DNA of 64,000 nt from NCBI GenBank assembly GCA_963698535.1, contig CAVORD010000002.1, forward strand, positions 248,001 through 312,000. Direction: 5' to 3'. Position numbers and translations under genes: made by a program. This DNA is from CAVORD01 sp963698535. GTDB lineage: Bacteria; Bacteroidota; Bacteroidia; Bacteroidales; VadinHA17. The first letter of the stretch is position 1; each line of letters begins with the position of its first letter. This document shows, in pieces, positions 28,367-37,215 of this stretch. The notes beneath the pieces are model-generated. The model saw nothing but the letters and a program-made list of their open reading frames with translations, ran no database searches and was not told the origin of the DNA.

Positions 28367-29539
28367 TTAGAAAATAAATCTCCTGTTGTTCTGTACTATT
28401 CCCCTTATTGCCATTTTAAGTGCATCGGAGGTCCTCAGTATCATATCGACATCTGTTGGAAACGGTACCTGCCCTCCCCTTGTCCTTTCAAGCTGAGCTG
28501 GTGACAATGCTGCCACATCACCTATCGCGCGGGCTGAAACATGCTCAAAATATGAGTCAGCTCCAATAGGATCCTTCTTAAGAAGTCTGTTCGGATTAAG
28601 GCCAACAATTTCAACCTCACCGTCTATGCGGCATCTTTTGGTCTGAACAGTCTCAATAAGAGCACACTGGACAGTTTTGTATTTCTTGACTTTGATGTCG
28701 TTACCCAGACTGTCTCTCATTACATTACCGTTTTTATCGAGGACATAACTAAATCCATCCTCAATATCCCTTTTTATAGCACTGTCGCGTTGAGCAACAA
28801 GGTCGGGACTAACAGCTACATTTTTTACGTTGATATAAACAACGTAATCAAACTGAGTGTTCTCGTCCAGTACCTCGGGATGATATTCAACCCATTCACT
28901 GTTAAGCCTCGGAAGGTCAAGTGCAAGCAGGCTGTTTGTAAATTCCTGAGGGAAGTTGATTATGGACTGGTTCTGAACGGTAATTAGCACCCTGCTCATT
29001 CCCAGGTATCTCGACTCTGTAATGAGATTGTCAATTCCCTCATAGTCGCCAACATACTCCTTTGCCCTCATAAATTCGGCGTTAGCCTGCCTGTACGACT
29101 CCTTGGTTTTGTTCTTCATCAGCTCCTGGCCGTGTCCATAATAGAAATCGGCAGCCTTCCTTTTGGCAAAGACCATCTCATTCATATAATCGACATAGGT
29201 TACATCAAACGATCGGGTTTTTCCATTTACCGGGGTAACTGTTTTTACATATGCCTGACGATCATACATTCTTTTGTATACCACATATATCTCGTCCCAG
29301 TTGCCAGGTTTTCCTTCCGCTTTAAGCAGTCTTATCCTTTCGTTGTCACGATCATTGGATATTCTGTATGCGCTCTCCAGTATCTCAATCTGTTTATCGT
29401 CGTTGGAATCCTTCCGGAGTTGCTTAACTGCCTTGTCTATGGCAGCATCGTAATTTCCTGACTCCAGTTGCTTCTTTGAGGAGCCGCAACCCGATGCCAG
29501 AATTGTTATAACAATTGCGAAGAGTAAAGATTTTTTCAT
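28367..29539 (-). CDS. Bacteroidota-type lipoprotein, unknown function
   Basis: 390 residues from the ATG at 29539 (MKKSLLFAIVITIL), chosen because it begins a proper lipoprotein signal with lipobox ILASGCGSS. Next is a short TPR-like stretch (LESGNYDAAIDKAVKQLRKDSNDDKQ, in two pieces), an alpha-rich middle and a beta-rich C-terminal part (DYVVYINVKNVAV, CRIDGEVEIVG, VDMILRTSDAL). I know no defined role. Envelope location is clear from the signal. Confidence 0.75.
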   Translation of the reverse strand: MKKSLLFAIVITILASGCGSSKKQLESGNYDAAIDKAVKQLRKDSNDDKQIEILESAYRISNDRDNERIRLLKAEGKPGNWDEIYVVYKRMYDRQAYVKTVTPVNGKTRSFDVTYVDYMNEMVFAKRKAADFYYGHGQELMKNKTKESYRQANAEFMRAKEYVGDYEGIDNLITESRYLGMSRVLITVQNQSIINFPQEFTNSLLALDLPRLNSEWVEYHPEVLDENTQFDYVVYINVKNVAVSPDLVAQRDSAIKRDIEDGFSYVLDKNGNVMRDSLGNDIKVKKYKTVQCALIETVQTKRCRIDGEVEIVGLNPNRLLKKDPIGADSYFEHVSARAIGDVAALSPAQLERTRGGQVPFPTDVDMILRTSDALKMAIRGIVQNNRRFIF

Positions 29540-29590
29540 GATGCTCAAATTTATATTCAATAAATATATGCAAATAATGTGCAAAATATA

Positions 29591-29620
29591 AAAAACCCCG
29601 TTAGTGGCGGGGTTTTTTTA
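29591..29620. terminator. bidirectional terminator downstream of the first tonB gene
   Basis: A6-CCCCG and CGGGG-T7 flank a 7-nt loop, so the stem works with a T run on either strand. It separates the tonB gene (ends 29645, minus) from the lipoprotein gene further along. Confidence 0.85.
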
Positions 29621-29644
29621 TACTATTCAAAAGATAGAATTGCA

Positions 29645-30331
29645 CTATTGAAGCTGGAAATTAACAGTTATTGAGAACCTTACCCTTACAGGTGCTCCCC
29701 TCTGCTTACCGGGAACCCACTTAGGTGACGCCTGAACAGCCTTTATTGCTTCATCGTCGAGAGCAGGATCAACTCCTCTAAGGATCTGAACATTACTTAC
29801 TGATCCGTCGGGCTCAACAACGAACATAATGAATACTTTCCCCTGGATTCCGTTTTCAGCGGCTATCTGTGGGTATTTAACCCTCTTTTGTACCCACTCG
29901 CGGAATTTGTCTACATCACCACCTCTGAAGGTAGGCATGTCTTCAACAACCACAAAAATCTCTTCCTCTTCAACTTCAGCAACATCTGAAAGTGAGAAAT
30001 TGTATTTTGTTATCGATTCATTAGCGTCGGTTTCGTCGTCTGCAAAATTGATGGCGTTGTCGATCTTAACGTCGTTGTCAACAATTTCGAAGATGTCGGT
30101 TACCTTAACTTCCGGAGGAGGAAGTTGCTCGGGCTGCTGTTCCTGTGTAATAGGAATCTGCTCCTCTTCAACTACTTCGTCCTTGATGTCGCCGAACATA
30201 TTATCATTACGTGTACCTGTTGTCCACTCGAATGCAATCAGTACAAGTGATATTGCAACCACTATTCCCAGCTGCATGAATTGACCTTTTGACTTTTCAA
30301 GATCGGCGTTCTGATTCTTCTTGATTTCCAT
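29645..30331 (-). CDS. energy transducer TonB (copy 1)
   Basis: Links the ExbBD proton-motive complex to outer-membrane receptors. 228 residues from the ATG at 30331 (MEIKKNQNADLEK), which matches the start of the paralogue at 31376. One membrane helix at ~18-36 (LGIVVAISLVLIAFEW), an acidic/Pro-Gln-rich periplasmic linker (EEEQIPITQEQQPEQLPPPE), then the TonB C-terminal domain (~145-228: FREWVQKRVKYPQIAAENGI, GKVFIMFVVEPDGSVSNVQI, KWVPGKQRGAPVRVRFSITV). No ExbB/ExbD genes are nearby. Confidence 0.92.
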   Translation of the reverse strand: MEIKKNQNADLEKSKGQFMQLGIVVAISLVLIAFEWTTGTRNDNMFGDIKDEVVEEEQIPITQEQQPEQLPPPEVKVTDIFEIVDNDVKIDNAINFADDETDANESITKYNFSLSDVAEVEEEEIFVVVEDMPTFRGGDVDKFREWVQKRVKYPQIAAENGIQGKVFIMFVVEPDGSVSNVQILRGVDPALDDEAIKAVQASPKWVPGKQRGAPVRVRFSITVNFQLQ

Positions 30332-30529
30332 TTTCAGATTTTTTACGGGCCTAAAAGTAAGATTTCCACAAATTAATTCAAAATATTTTGAATCATTATA
30401 AGAGTTTAACAGAAATTTAATCAAAATACTGGTTTTTAGTCACCTTACCAACTTCTGATTATTTCAGTTTCTGCTTTGCAAATACCTGGCATACTCATCT
30501 CATCACATTTGTAATTTACAATTTTTTTA

Positions 30530-30537
30530 TACATTTG
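30530..30537 (+). promoter_or_regulatory. -7 element (TACATTTG) for tRNA-Ala
   Basis: TACATTTG ends 12 bp before the mature tRNA-Ala 5' end, the same spacing seen at tRNA-Leu. Confidence 0.6.
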
Positions 30538-30549
30538 CGCTGCCAATAC

Positions 30550-30623
30550 GGGGATATAGCTCAGTTGGCTAGAGCGCGTGACTGGCAGTCACGAGGTCAG
30601 GGGTTCGATTCCCCTTATCTCCA
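30550..30623 (+). tRNA. tRNA-Ala (anticodon GGC)
   Basis: 74 nt. The acceptor GGGGATA pairs with TATCTCC. D-arm GCTC/GAGC. The anticodon stem CGTGA/TCACG has loop CTGGCAG, giving GGC. T-arm AGGGG-TTCGATT-CCCCT. Discriminator A; CCA not fully encoded. It lies between the two tonB genes but on the opposite strand. Confidence 0.95.
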
Positions 30624-30627
30624 CCTT

Positions 30628-30665
30628 AACCCTCCTAAGCTTTATGCGATGGAGGGTTTTTCTTT
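30628..30665 (+). terminator. terminator after tRNA-Ala
   Basis: AACCCTCC (30628-30635) pairs with GGAGGGTT (30651-30658), followed by a T-rich stretch TTTTTCTTTC. It ends the tRNA-Ala transcript. Confidence 0.8.
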
Positions 30666-30698
30666 CATTACATTCTCCTGCTACCATTGCAGGAGATT

Positions 30699-31376
30699 CT
30701 ATTTCAATACAAAACTTACATTAATTGCGAATCTCACCCGGGCAGGATTGCCTAACTGAAAACCAGGAGTCCATTTGGGTGATCTCTTAATTACCCCAAT
30801 TACCTCTTCGCTTAATGAGTTATGGGGAGATTTGAATATCTCAATATTACTTACTGAGCCATCCTTCTCTATCACAAAACCAACATATACTGTTCCCATT
30901 ACATTATTGGCTGCAGCCTCTTCAGGATACCTTACCCTCGCCTGTACCCATCTGTGAAAAGCGTCAATCCCCTCATCTCCAAAACGCGGCATCTCCTCCA
31001 CAACTATTTCAATTTTATCCTCCGGAGCTAAAGGAAGATCACCTGAGGGGACCCATTCCGGAACATTATCATCCGGATCTATCCAGTCAAAATCGATCGG
31101 AGGTGGGATAAAGACCGATTTGTCATCCATAATTTTTATAAATTCCGACATTGCTATCTGAGGCGGGACAATTTTCTCCTCGACCTTAGGAGCCAAAGGC
31201 TCATAAACATCATCGAATTTTTCCCCGCTCCTGGTCCAGATATCAGTCCAGTCGGGAATACCTGTGTTCCACTCAAATGCGATCAGGGTAATTGACAATC
31301 CGATAATTACCCCCAGTTTAATGAAGCCGGGTTTTAATCTCTCCAGATCGGCTTTTCTGTTTTTCTTTACTTCCAT
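30699..31376 (-). CDS. energy transducer TonB (copy 2)
   Basis: 225 residues, paralogous to the gene at 29645: same N-terminus pattern (MEVKKNRKADLERLKPGF), one membrane helix at ~20-38, a Pro-rich linker and a C-terminal TonB domain (FHRWVQARVRYPEEAAANNV, GTVYVGFVIEKDGSVSNIEI, ARVRFAINVSFVLK). The linkers differ in length and charge, so the copies may serve different receptors. tRNA-Ala separates them, so they are likely transcribed independently. Confidence 0.9.
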   Translation of the reverse strand: MEVKKNRKADLERLKPGFIKLGVIIGLSITLIAFEWNTGIPDWTDIWTRSGEKFDDVYEPLAPKVEEKIVPPQIAMSEFIKIMDDKSVFIPPPIDFDWIDPDDNVPEWVPSGDLPLAPEDKIEIVVEEMPRFGDEGIDAFHRWVQARVRYPEEAAANNVMGTVYVGFVIEKDGSVSNIEIFKSPHNSLSEEVIGVIKRSPKWTPGFQLGNPARVRFAINVSFVLK

Positions 31377-31618
31377 GGCTCAGATTTTTTGGTTCATATT
31401 ATTGTTGATCGAGACATTTAAGCATACCTATTAATAAATATACACCATTTTATCATATTTTCAAAATATTATCTACAATTATCATGCCGATAGAGATTTT
31501 TTTATCTACTTATCTCCTTTTTGCTTCATTTTATTCATTTTTTCTGATTAAAACCGACTCTATGCCGGTTATAGCTGGTGCAAAAGGGAATTACAAGACC
31601 ACCGTACTGCTATTTTAC

Positions 31619-31626
31619 TATATTTG
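31619..31626 (+). promoter_or_regulatory. -7 element (TATATTTG) for the flippase-like gene
   Basis: TATATTTG ends 5 bp before the ATG at 31632. The transcript would therefore be nearly leaderless from that ATG, or translation starts at the second in-frame ATG (31641). Confidence 0.42.
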
Positions 31627-31631
31627 CTTTC

Positions 31632-32726
31632 ATGACCCAAATGACTGAGCAGGAGATCAGCAGCAAACTGAAGGCGAGAAATATAATTCCTCCTGTTGTT
31701 TTAGGTTTATTAGTTGTCACATGGCTTTTCTCCAGAGAATTTGATCCATCTGTACTAAAGGGTCTGGCACTGGGGTGGAAAACCGTAGGTTGGCTTTTTG
31801 TTGCAGTCCTCTTTATGATCGGTCGTGATCTGGGATACATAATACGGATAAGGGTTCTCAGTGACAATGATCTGACATGGAAGCAATCATTCAGGATAAT
31901 TATTCTGTGGGAATTTGTCTCTGCCATTTCACCTTCCACCATAGGAGGAACAAGTGTGGCAGTAGTTTTTCTGCACAAAGAGGGCATCTCTGTTGGAAGG
32001 AGCACCTCCGTTGTACTCGCCACCTCTTTTCTTGATGAACTCTACTTTGTTATCATGTTTCCTCTGCTTGTGCTTATCATAGGCTGGAAGAATCTCTTCA
32101 CAACCTCCTTGACACAGCCGGGGTCTGCCTTTGCCAACGAGATACTTATGATAGCTGTAATTGGTTATATTATCAAGACAGCCTGGGTGCTGGTCGTTGG
32201 ATATGGTCTCTTCTTCAAACCCGTTGCCATAAGGAACCTTATCGTCAGCATATTCAGGATATCCTGGCTGAAACGGTGGCGCAAATCGGCAGAGAAAGCA
32301 GGGAACGATATTATCGACAGTTCAATGCAACTAAGATCGAGAGGTGCCGGTTTCTGGGGAAAGACCTTACTGGCAACCTTTCTCTCATGGACATCGCGAT
32401 ATTGGGTGGTAAACGCAATACTACTTGCATTCTTTTCTGTCGGAGATCATCTTTTGATATTTGCGCGGCAGCTTGTAATGTGGATAATGATGATCCTTAG
32501 CCCTACCCCGGGAGGAAGTGGCCTGGCAGAATTCATTTTCAAAAGGTACCTCTCCGATTTTATTCCTGTCGATTCTCTTGAGTTGCCAACTATAGCCCTG
32601 GCAATGGCATTGATATGGAGGCTTATAAGCTACTACCCTTACCTTACACTGGGTGCCATAATAGCCCCCGGTTGGATCCAAAGAAAATTTATCAAACGCC
32701 GGAAAAAGAGGTGGTACTTCCTTTAA
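31632..32726 (+). CDS. flippase-like / lysylphosphatidylglycerol-synthase TM-domain family membrane protein
   Basis: 364 residues (361 if the ATG at 31641 is used). About eight hydrophobic helices (IIPPVVLGLLVVTWLF, VGWLFVAVLFMIGRDLGY, VVLATSFLDELYFVIMF, LVMWIMMILSPTPGGSGLAE) in the PF03706/UPF0104 pattern. LSPTPGGSGLAEF and the early GGTSVAVVFL motif are typical. These domains are integral lipid-handling modules; here the catalytic domain of MprF-type synthases is absent, so a lipid or polyprenol flippase-like role is inferred. It lies 37 bp before the ABC transporter gene on the same strand. Confidence 0.8.
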   Translation: MTQMTEQEISSKLKARNIIPPVVLGLLVVTWLFSREFDPSVLKGLALGWKTVGWLFVAVLFMIGRDLGYIIRIRVLSDNDLTWKQSFRIIILWEFVSAISPSTIGGTSVAVVFLHKEGISVGRSTSVVLATSFLDELYFVIMFPLLVLIIGWKNLFTTSLTQPGSAFANEILMIAVIGYIIKTAWVLVVGYGLFFKPVAIRNLIVSIFRISWLKRWRKSAEKAGNDIIDSSMQLRSRGAGFWGKTLLATFLSWTSRYWVVNAILLAFFSVGDHLLIFARQLVMWIMMILSPTPGGSGLAEFIFKRYLSDFIPVDSLELPTIALAMALIWRLISYYPYLTLGAIIAPGWIQRKFIKRRKKRWYFL

Positions 32727-32733
32727 TTTTGCT

Positions 32734-32750
32734 AATTTGCGATGCAAATT
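32734..32750. promoter_or_regulatory. 7-bp perfect inverted repeat ahead of the ABC transporter gene
   Basis: AATTTGC-GAT-GCAAATT sits 13 bp before the ATG at 32764 and just after a possible -7 element TAATTTTG (32724-32731). It would be at or near the transcription start, so it could be an operator or a leader hairpin. Short enough to occur by chance. Confidence 0.35.
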
Positions 32751-32763
32751 CTGATTTTTTAAG

Positions 32764-35700
32764 ATGAGTATTGAGATTCTTAAGGCATTAATGGAACTGT
32801 TTGCACTTATAGTCAAACAGGACGGTGGAATGCTTAAGAGTGAACGGGATTTTGTTCTTCGGTTCCTTGAGAAACAGCTTGGCACCGACGATGTTACAGA
32901 ATATATTAATCTTTTCGACTCCCTGGCCGGGGAGATCTCCTCCGAATCAAGCAAGGTATCCCTTACCGTTCCTTCAGTAAGGGACTCAGTGAAGATTTTG
33001 AATATCTGTAAAAAGATCAACAAGACCCTGAATCAGGAGCAGAAGGTTGTTGTTCTTCTCAGGCTTTATGAACTTGTCAACTCCGACAAGCAATTCACAG
33101 AGCAAAGGATGAATATCATAACAACTGTATCGGAGGTATTCAGGATTTCTGCCGAGGAGCTCGATACTATTGAACAGTTTGTAAGAGCCGACAGTGCCGA
33201 TGCAATTAAAAGCTCTTCCATTCTTATAATCAGCCCCGATGATCCGCAATGTGAAATGTGTCTCAAACTCAAATCGGGATACAGCGGAACGTCGATATTT
33301 ATTCTCAGGATAGAGAGTGTCGACCTCTACTTTATTAAATACAACTCTTCCGATCAGCTCTTCCTCAATGGCCTTCCAATATCGTCATCGATCATATATA
33401 CTCTTGCAAAGGGAAGCAGTGTCAAGTCGAACAGTGGCAGACCGATCTATTACAGTAATGTTGCAGCCTGGTTCCTGTCGGAGGTCCAATTCGAAAAAAT
33501 AAGCTTCACACTCACCAATGTAAATCATAAGTTTCCCGATGGCAATCCGGCCCTCTCCAACATCAACTTTTCGGAGAGCGAGGGCAAACTGATAGGCATA
33601 ATGGGCAGCAGTGGTACCGGAAAAACCACCTTGCTCAATATAATGGCAGGGATCACCGATCCTTCATCCGGCACGGTTACGATAAACGGATTCAATCTGG
33701 CCGATCACCCCGATGAACTGGAAGGGGTAATAGGCTTCGTTCCACAAGACAATCTTCTAATTGAGGAACTTACAGTTTTTGAGAACCTCTATTTCGCGGC
33801 AGCTCTCTGTTTTCGCCACAAAACAAAATCTGACTTAACAGGCCTTGTCGACAAAACGCTGCAAACGCTGGGACTGTATGATAAAAGGGACCTTGTTGTT
33901 GGCTCACATATGAACAAGGTAATAAGCGGCGGACAAAGGAAAAGACTTAACATTGCCCTTGAGCTTATACGTGAACCCTCTATACTTTTTCTCGACGAGC
34001 CCACTTCAGGACTCTCCTCTGCCGATTCAAGCAACGTTCTCGACCTTCTCAGGGAATTAACACTGAAAGGGAAGCTTGTTATTACGGTAATCCATCAGCC
34101 TTCCTCCGACATCTATAAGATGTTTGATAAGATCATGTTCCTGGATCAGGGCGGAAAACTGGTTTATTATGGCAACCCTATTGAAGCCATAACCTATTTC
34201 AAGAAACTCGCGGGCCAAATCAAGGGTGATGTTGGCGAATGTCCGACCTGTGGTGTTGTTAACCCTGAACAGATATTTAACATCATTGAAACGGAGGTAA
34301 TAGACGAATTCGGCAGATACACCGGAAAGAGAAAGATCAAACCTGCCGAATGGGAAAATGAGTTTAACAGCTCTTACCCCTTCACCCCTGTCGAGGAGGT
34401 CAACTCACCGCCACCATCAAACCTCAAAAGACCCAACTGGTTCAAACAGTTTACTATTTTCATCTCCAGGGATGTAAGCAGTAAGCTTTCAAACAAGCAA
34501 TATCTGGCGCTAACACTTCTCTCAGCGCCTGCACTTGGTTATATTCTCTCCTTTATTGTTCGGTACATAGCCGACCCATCATCCAACATCTATGTTTTCA
34601 GGGAGAACGAGAACATCCCCACATATATTTTTATGTCTCTTATTGTCGTTCTTTTCCTTGGGCTCTCCCTTAGCGCCGAGGAGCTCTTCCGCGACAGAAA
34701 GATCCTTAAAAGAGAACAATTCCTCAACCTTAGCCGAAGCAGTTATCTGGTTTCAAAAATATTTGTCCTTACCCTTATTGCTGCTTTTCAGTCATTCCTC
34801 TTCCTTATTATTGCCAATAATGTACTTGAAGTAAGAGGGATGTTCTTTGAATACTGGCTGGCTCTTTTTGCCACCGCCCTCTTTGCGAATTTACTGGGTC
34901 TGAATATTTCGACTGCTTTTAATTCGGCGGTTACAATCTATATTGTAATCCCCCTCCTGATGATCCCAATGATGGTCCTCAGCGGAGCAATGTTCCCGTT
35001 TGACAAGATCAACCGGAAAATAGGAAGTGTTGAATCTGTCCCCATGATCGCGGAGATAATGCCCACCCGATGGACCTACGAAGCGCTGATGGTTTGCCAG
35101 TTCACTAAAAACGAATACTATAAGATCGTTTACGATTGGAAGAAGACCTCGAGTGTTTCCGATTTCAATACAATTTACCGTATCCCCGCCATCAGGGACG
35201 CCCTCAATAAGACTGTTCAGAGGTTACGGGAAGGAACTCTGGATGAAGCAAACTCTAACTCACTTAAACTGGTCGAGAATGAAGTTATTTCACTCGGAAA
35301 GACTAATCTCGCAGAACCTTTCTCAAGGGTAGATGAACTTGTTCCTTCAAAGTTTAATCTTTTTGTTGCACAAGAGGTTAGCGATTATCTTGACATAATG
35401 ACCACCATATACCTTAAGTTGGGTAATGATGCCGACAACAGGCTGGACAGGTTCACCCTGGCAAATATTGAGAAACTTGATACATTATACAACCGGTATC
35501 ACAACGACAGGCTGGAAGAGATCGTCAGAAAAGTGTACGAGAAAAATAAGATCGTTACCTACAACAATAAACTTATTCAGGTAATCGATCCGGTATTCTT
35601 CGACCCCGACCCAAAGGGAATGCTAAATTTCAGGGCACACTACTTTTCACCAAAGAAGTATTTCGCGGGCAAATATTTCGATACCTTCTATTTTAACATA

Positions 35701-35808
35701 GCTCTTGTGATCCTTACATCCTTGTTTTTATACATACTGCTCTATTTTAATATTCTGAAAAGAGTCATTGATCTGACTGATAAAATCAGAATAACTAAAA
35801 AACAGTAG
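32764..35808 (+). CDS. TerB-like domain / ABCG-type ABC transporter, ATPase and permease in one chain
   Basis: 1014 residues. Residues 1-~150 are an alpha-helical TerB-like domain (FALIVKQDGGMLKSERDFV, YELVNSDKQFTEQRMNII). About 155-240 is a beta-rich segment resembling an FHA-like module. The ATPase spans ~245-470: Walker A GSSGTGKTT, Q-loop FVPQDN, signature ISGGQRKRLN, Walker B ILFLDEPTSGL and an H-loop. A Cys pair (CPTCG, ~495) follows. An ABC2 permease core (~575-770) precedes a long extracytoplasmic insertion (~770-975) and a last helix (FNIALVILTSLFLYILLYF). The half-transporter order ATPase-permease is that of the ABCG class. Two exported proteins follow closely, suggesting a shared envelope function. 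Substrate unknown. Confidence 0.88.
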   Translation: MSIEILKALMELFALIVKQDGGMLKSERDFVLRFLEKQLGTDDVTEYINLFDSLAGEISSESSKVSLTVPSVRDSVKILNICKKINKTLNQEQKVVVLLRLYELVNSDKQFTEQRMNIITTVSEVFRISAEELDTIEQFVRADSADAIKSSSILIISPDDPQCEMCLKLKSGYSGTSIFILRIESVDLYFIKYNSSDQLFLNGLPISSSIIYTLAKGSSVKSNSGRPIYYSNVAAWFLSEVQFEKISFTLTNVNHKFPDGNPALSNINFSESEGKLIGIMGSSGTGKTTLLNIMAGITDPSSGTVTINGFNLADHPDELEGVIGFVPQDNLLIEELTVFENLYFAAALCFRHKTKSDLTGLVDKTLQTLGLYDKRDLVVGSHMNKVISGGQRKRLNIALELIREPSILFLDEPTSGLSSADSSNVLDLLRELTLKGKLVITVIHQPSSDIYKMFDKIMFLDQGGKLVYYGNPIEAITYFKKLAGQIKGDVGECPTCGVVNPEQIFNIIETEVIDEFGRYTGKRKIKPAEWENEFNSSYPFTPVEEVNSPPPSNLKRPNWFKQFTIFISRDVSSKLSNKQYLALTLLSAPALGYILSFIVRYIADPSSNIYVFRENENIPTYIFMSLIVVLFLGLSLSAEELFRDRKILKREQFLNLSRSSYLVSKIFVLTLIAAFQSFLFLIIANNVLEVRGMFFEYWLALFATALFANLLGLNISTAFNSAVTIYIVIPLLMIPMMVLSGAMFPFDKINRKIGSVESVPMIAEIMPTRWTYEALMVCQFTKNEYYKIVYDWKKTSSVSDFNTIYRIPAIRDALNKTVQRLREGTLDEANSNSLKLVENEVISLGKTNLAEPFSRVDELVPSKFNLFVAQEVSDYLDIMTTIYLKLGNDADNRLDRFTLANIEKLDTLYNRYHNDRLEEIVRKVYEKNKIVTYNNKLIQVIDPVFFDPDPKGMLNFRAHYFSPKKYFAGKYFDTFYFNIALVILTSLFLYILLYFNILKRVIDLTDKIRITKKQ

Positions 35809-35860
35809 TTCCTTGCATTATAATTTTTTTATTTTTGTAACTTACTACAGATTAAATCTG

Positions 35861-36787
35861 ATGAAAAAATCCCTCATATTCATATTTTTGAGCCTTCTCT
35901 TCATAGCAGGAGGGTCATGTAACAGATCTGGCTCAAGTGATAAGGGGACTGAGTTCATATTCCCTGAATCTGACTCAGTGCCTGTTGATGAATCTGTTAA
36001 GCTCAGTGAAGAAGCAATCGCTGATATCGTTCAGAATATCTCTTCACCGGTTGAGATCGCAAGCCTTCTGCAGGCACTTGAAGTACCTTACTCTGCTGAA
36101 TTTCTTGCCACTACCTCAGGGTCGGATCAACTTAGCACTAACTTCCAGAAGGCATTGAAGCTTGGAATTTATGGCGCCGATCTCGGTTACCTGAATATGT
36201 ACGAAAAGACTGGCACATCCATCGATGTACTTACTACAATAAAGAAACTTGCCGATGGTATAAGGGTTGGCCAGTTCTTCGATTATGAAACATTGAAGAG
36301 ACTCTCTATTAACAAGTCAAATGTAGATTCACTGCTTTACCTCTCACTGCAATCCTATAACAAGATCGATGACTACCTTCGTTCAAATGACAGGGGTTAT
36401 CTTTCAGCACTGCTTGTCGTTGGAGTATGGATCGAGGGCCAGTATCTTGCAACTCAGGTTGTAAAATCTTATCCCGATAAAATGCTGGTCGACCGGATCG
36501 GGGAACAAAAGATCATTATTAATGACCTCTTACTCCTTCTCAGACCATACAAAAAAACAAGTCAGGAGTACGATATGCTTTACGATGGGATGGAACGTCT
36601 TAGTGCAAAATACAAAGATGTTAGGATCACTTATACGCTGGGTGAACCGGAAATGATTGAACAAGATGGCCGCCTGGTTGTCACACAGAATGAAACAAGT
36701 CTTGTTGAAATGACTGACGAGCAACTGAAATCGATTATACACCTTACAGATAGTCTTCGTAACTCATTAGTAGCCAAGGTACAATGA
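35861..36787 (+). CDS. exported protein, unknown function, in the ABC transporter locus
   Basis: 308 residues from the ATG at 35861 (MKKSLIFIFLSLLFIAGGSC), chosen for its signal peptide; a TATTTTTG element lies at 35830-35837. The Cys at 20 may be lipidated, though GGSC is a weak lipobox. The mature part is almost entirely alpha-helical (VEIASLLQALEVPYSAEFL, YLNMYEKTGTSIDVLTTIKK, LLLLLRPYKKTSQEYDML). I do not recognise the family. It starts 52 bp after the ABC transporter stop and overlaps the next gene by 4 bp. Confidence 0.72.
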   Translation: MKKSLIFIFLSLLFIAGGSCNRSGSSDKGTEFIFPESDSVPVDESVKLSEEAIADIVQNISSPVEIASLLQALEVPYSAEFLATTSGSDQLSTNFQKALKLGIYGADLGYLNMYEKTGTSIDVLTTIKKLADGIRVGQFFDYETLKRLSINKSNVDSLLYLSLQSYNKIDDYLRSNDRGYLSALLVVGVWIEGQYLATQVVKSYPDKMLVDRIGEQKIIINDLLLLLRPYKKTSQEYDMLYDGMERLSAKYKDVRITYTLGEPEMIEQDGRLVVTQNETSLVEMTDEQLKSIIHLTDSLRNSLVAKVQ

Positions 36788-37215
36788 TTAAGATAATTAA
36801 AATAGCGCTGTTTCTGCTCCTTCCGGTTGGGCTGATGGCCCAATCAACGGACGATATTGTAACCAGATGTGTTCTGGCTGCAGGTGAAAACACAACTTAT
36901 CTGAAGGACTACCTGATCCAGTTGCCCAAGGCGGCATCAAAATCAGATATTCCGGTGCATAAAGCAAATATGTACCTTATGAAAAACCAGAAATACAGGT
37001 TTACTCTTTGTAACACCAACGACTCAAAAGGTGAACTCATTTTCAGCCTTTATGAGGGTAGTGGCATGGTGCTGACTTCATACAATTCAAAATCAGGCAA
37101 AGCATATAATACCGTCGATTTTGTATGTAATAAAACCGGACTTTATCAGCTATGGTTTAATTTCAGGGAAGGAGAACCGGGCAAGGGTGTCGGTGTTGTA
37201 TTAATGGTAAAATAA
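36784..37215 (+). CDS. small secreted protein, unknown function
   Basis: 143 residues. Signal peptide MIKIIKIALFLLLPVGLMAQ. The mature part is beta-rich (KANMYLMKNQKYRFTLCNTN, GELIFSLYEGSGMVLTSYN, TGLYQLWFNFREGEPGKG), with two or three Cys, and looks like a small beta-sandwich. It overlaps the helical protein by ATGA, so the pair is translationally coupled. Third member of the ABC transporter locus. Confidence 0.7.
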   Translation: MIKIIKIALFLLLPVGLMAQSTDDIVTRCVLAAGENTTYLKDYLIQLPKAASKSDIPVHKANMYLMKNQKYRFTLCNTNDSKGELIFSLYEGSGMVLTSYNSKSGKAYNTVDFVCNKTGLYQLWFNFREGEPGKGVGVVLMVK

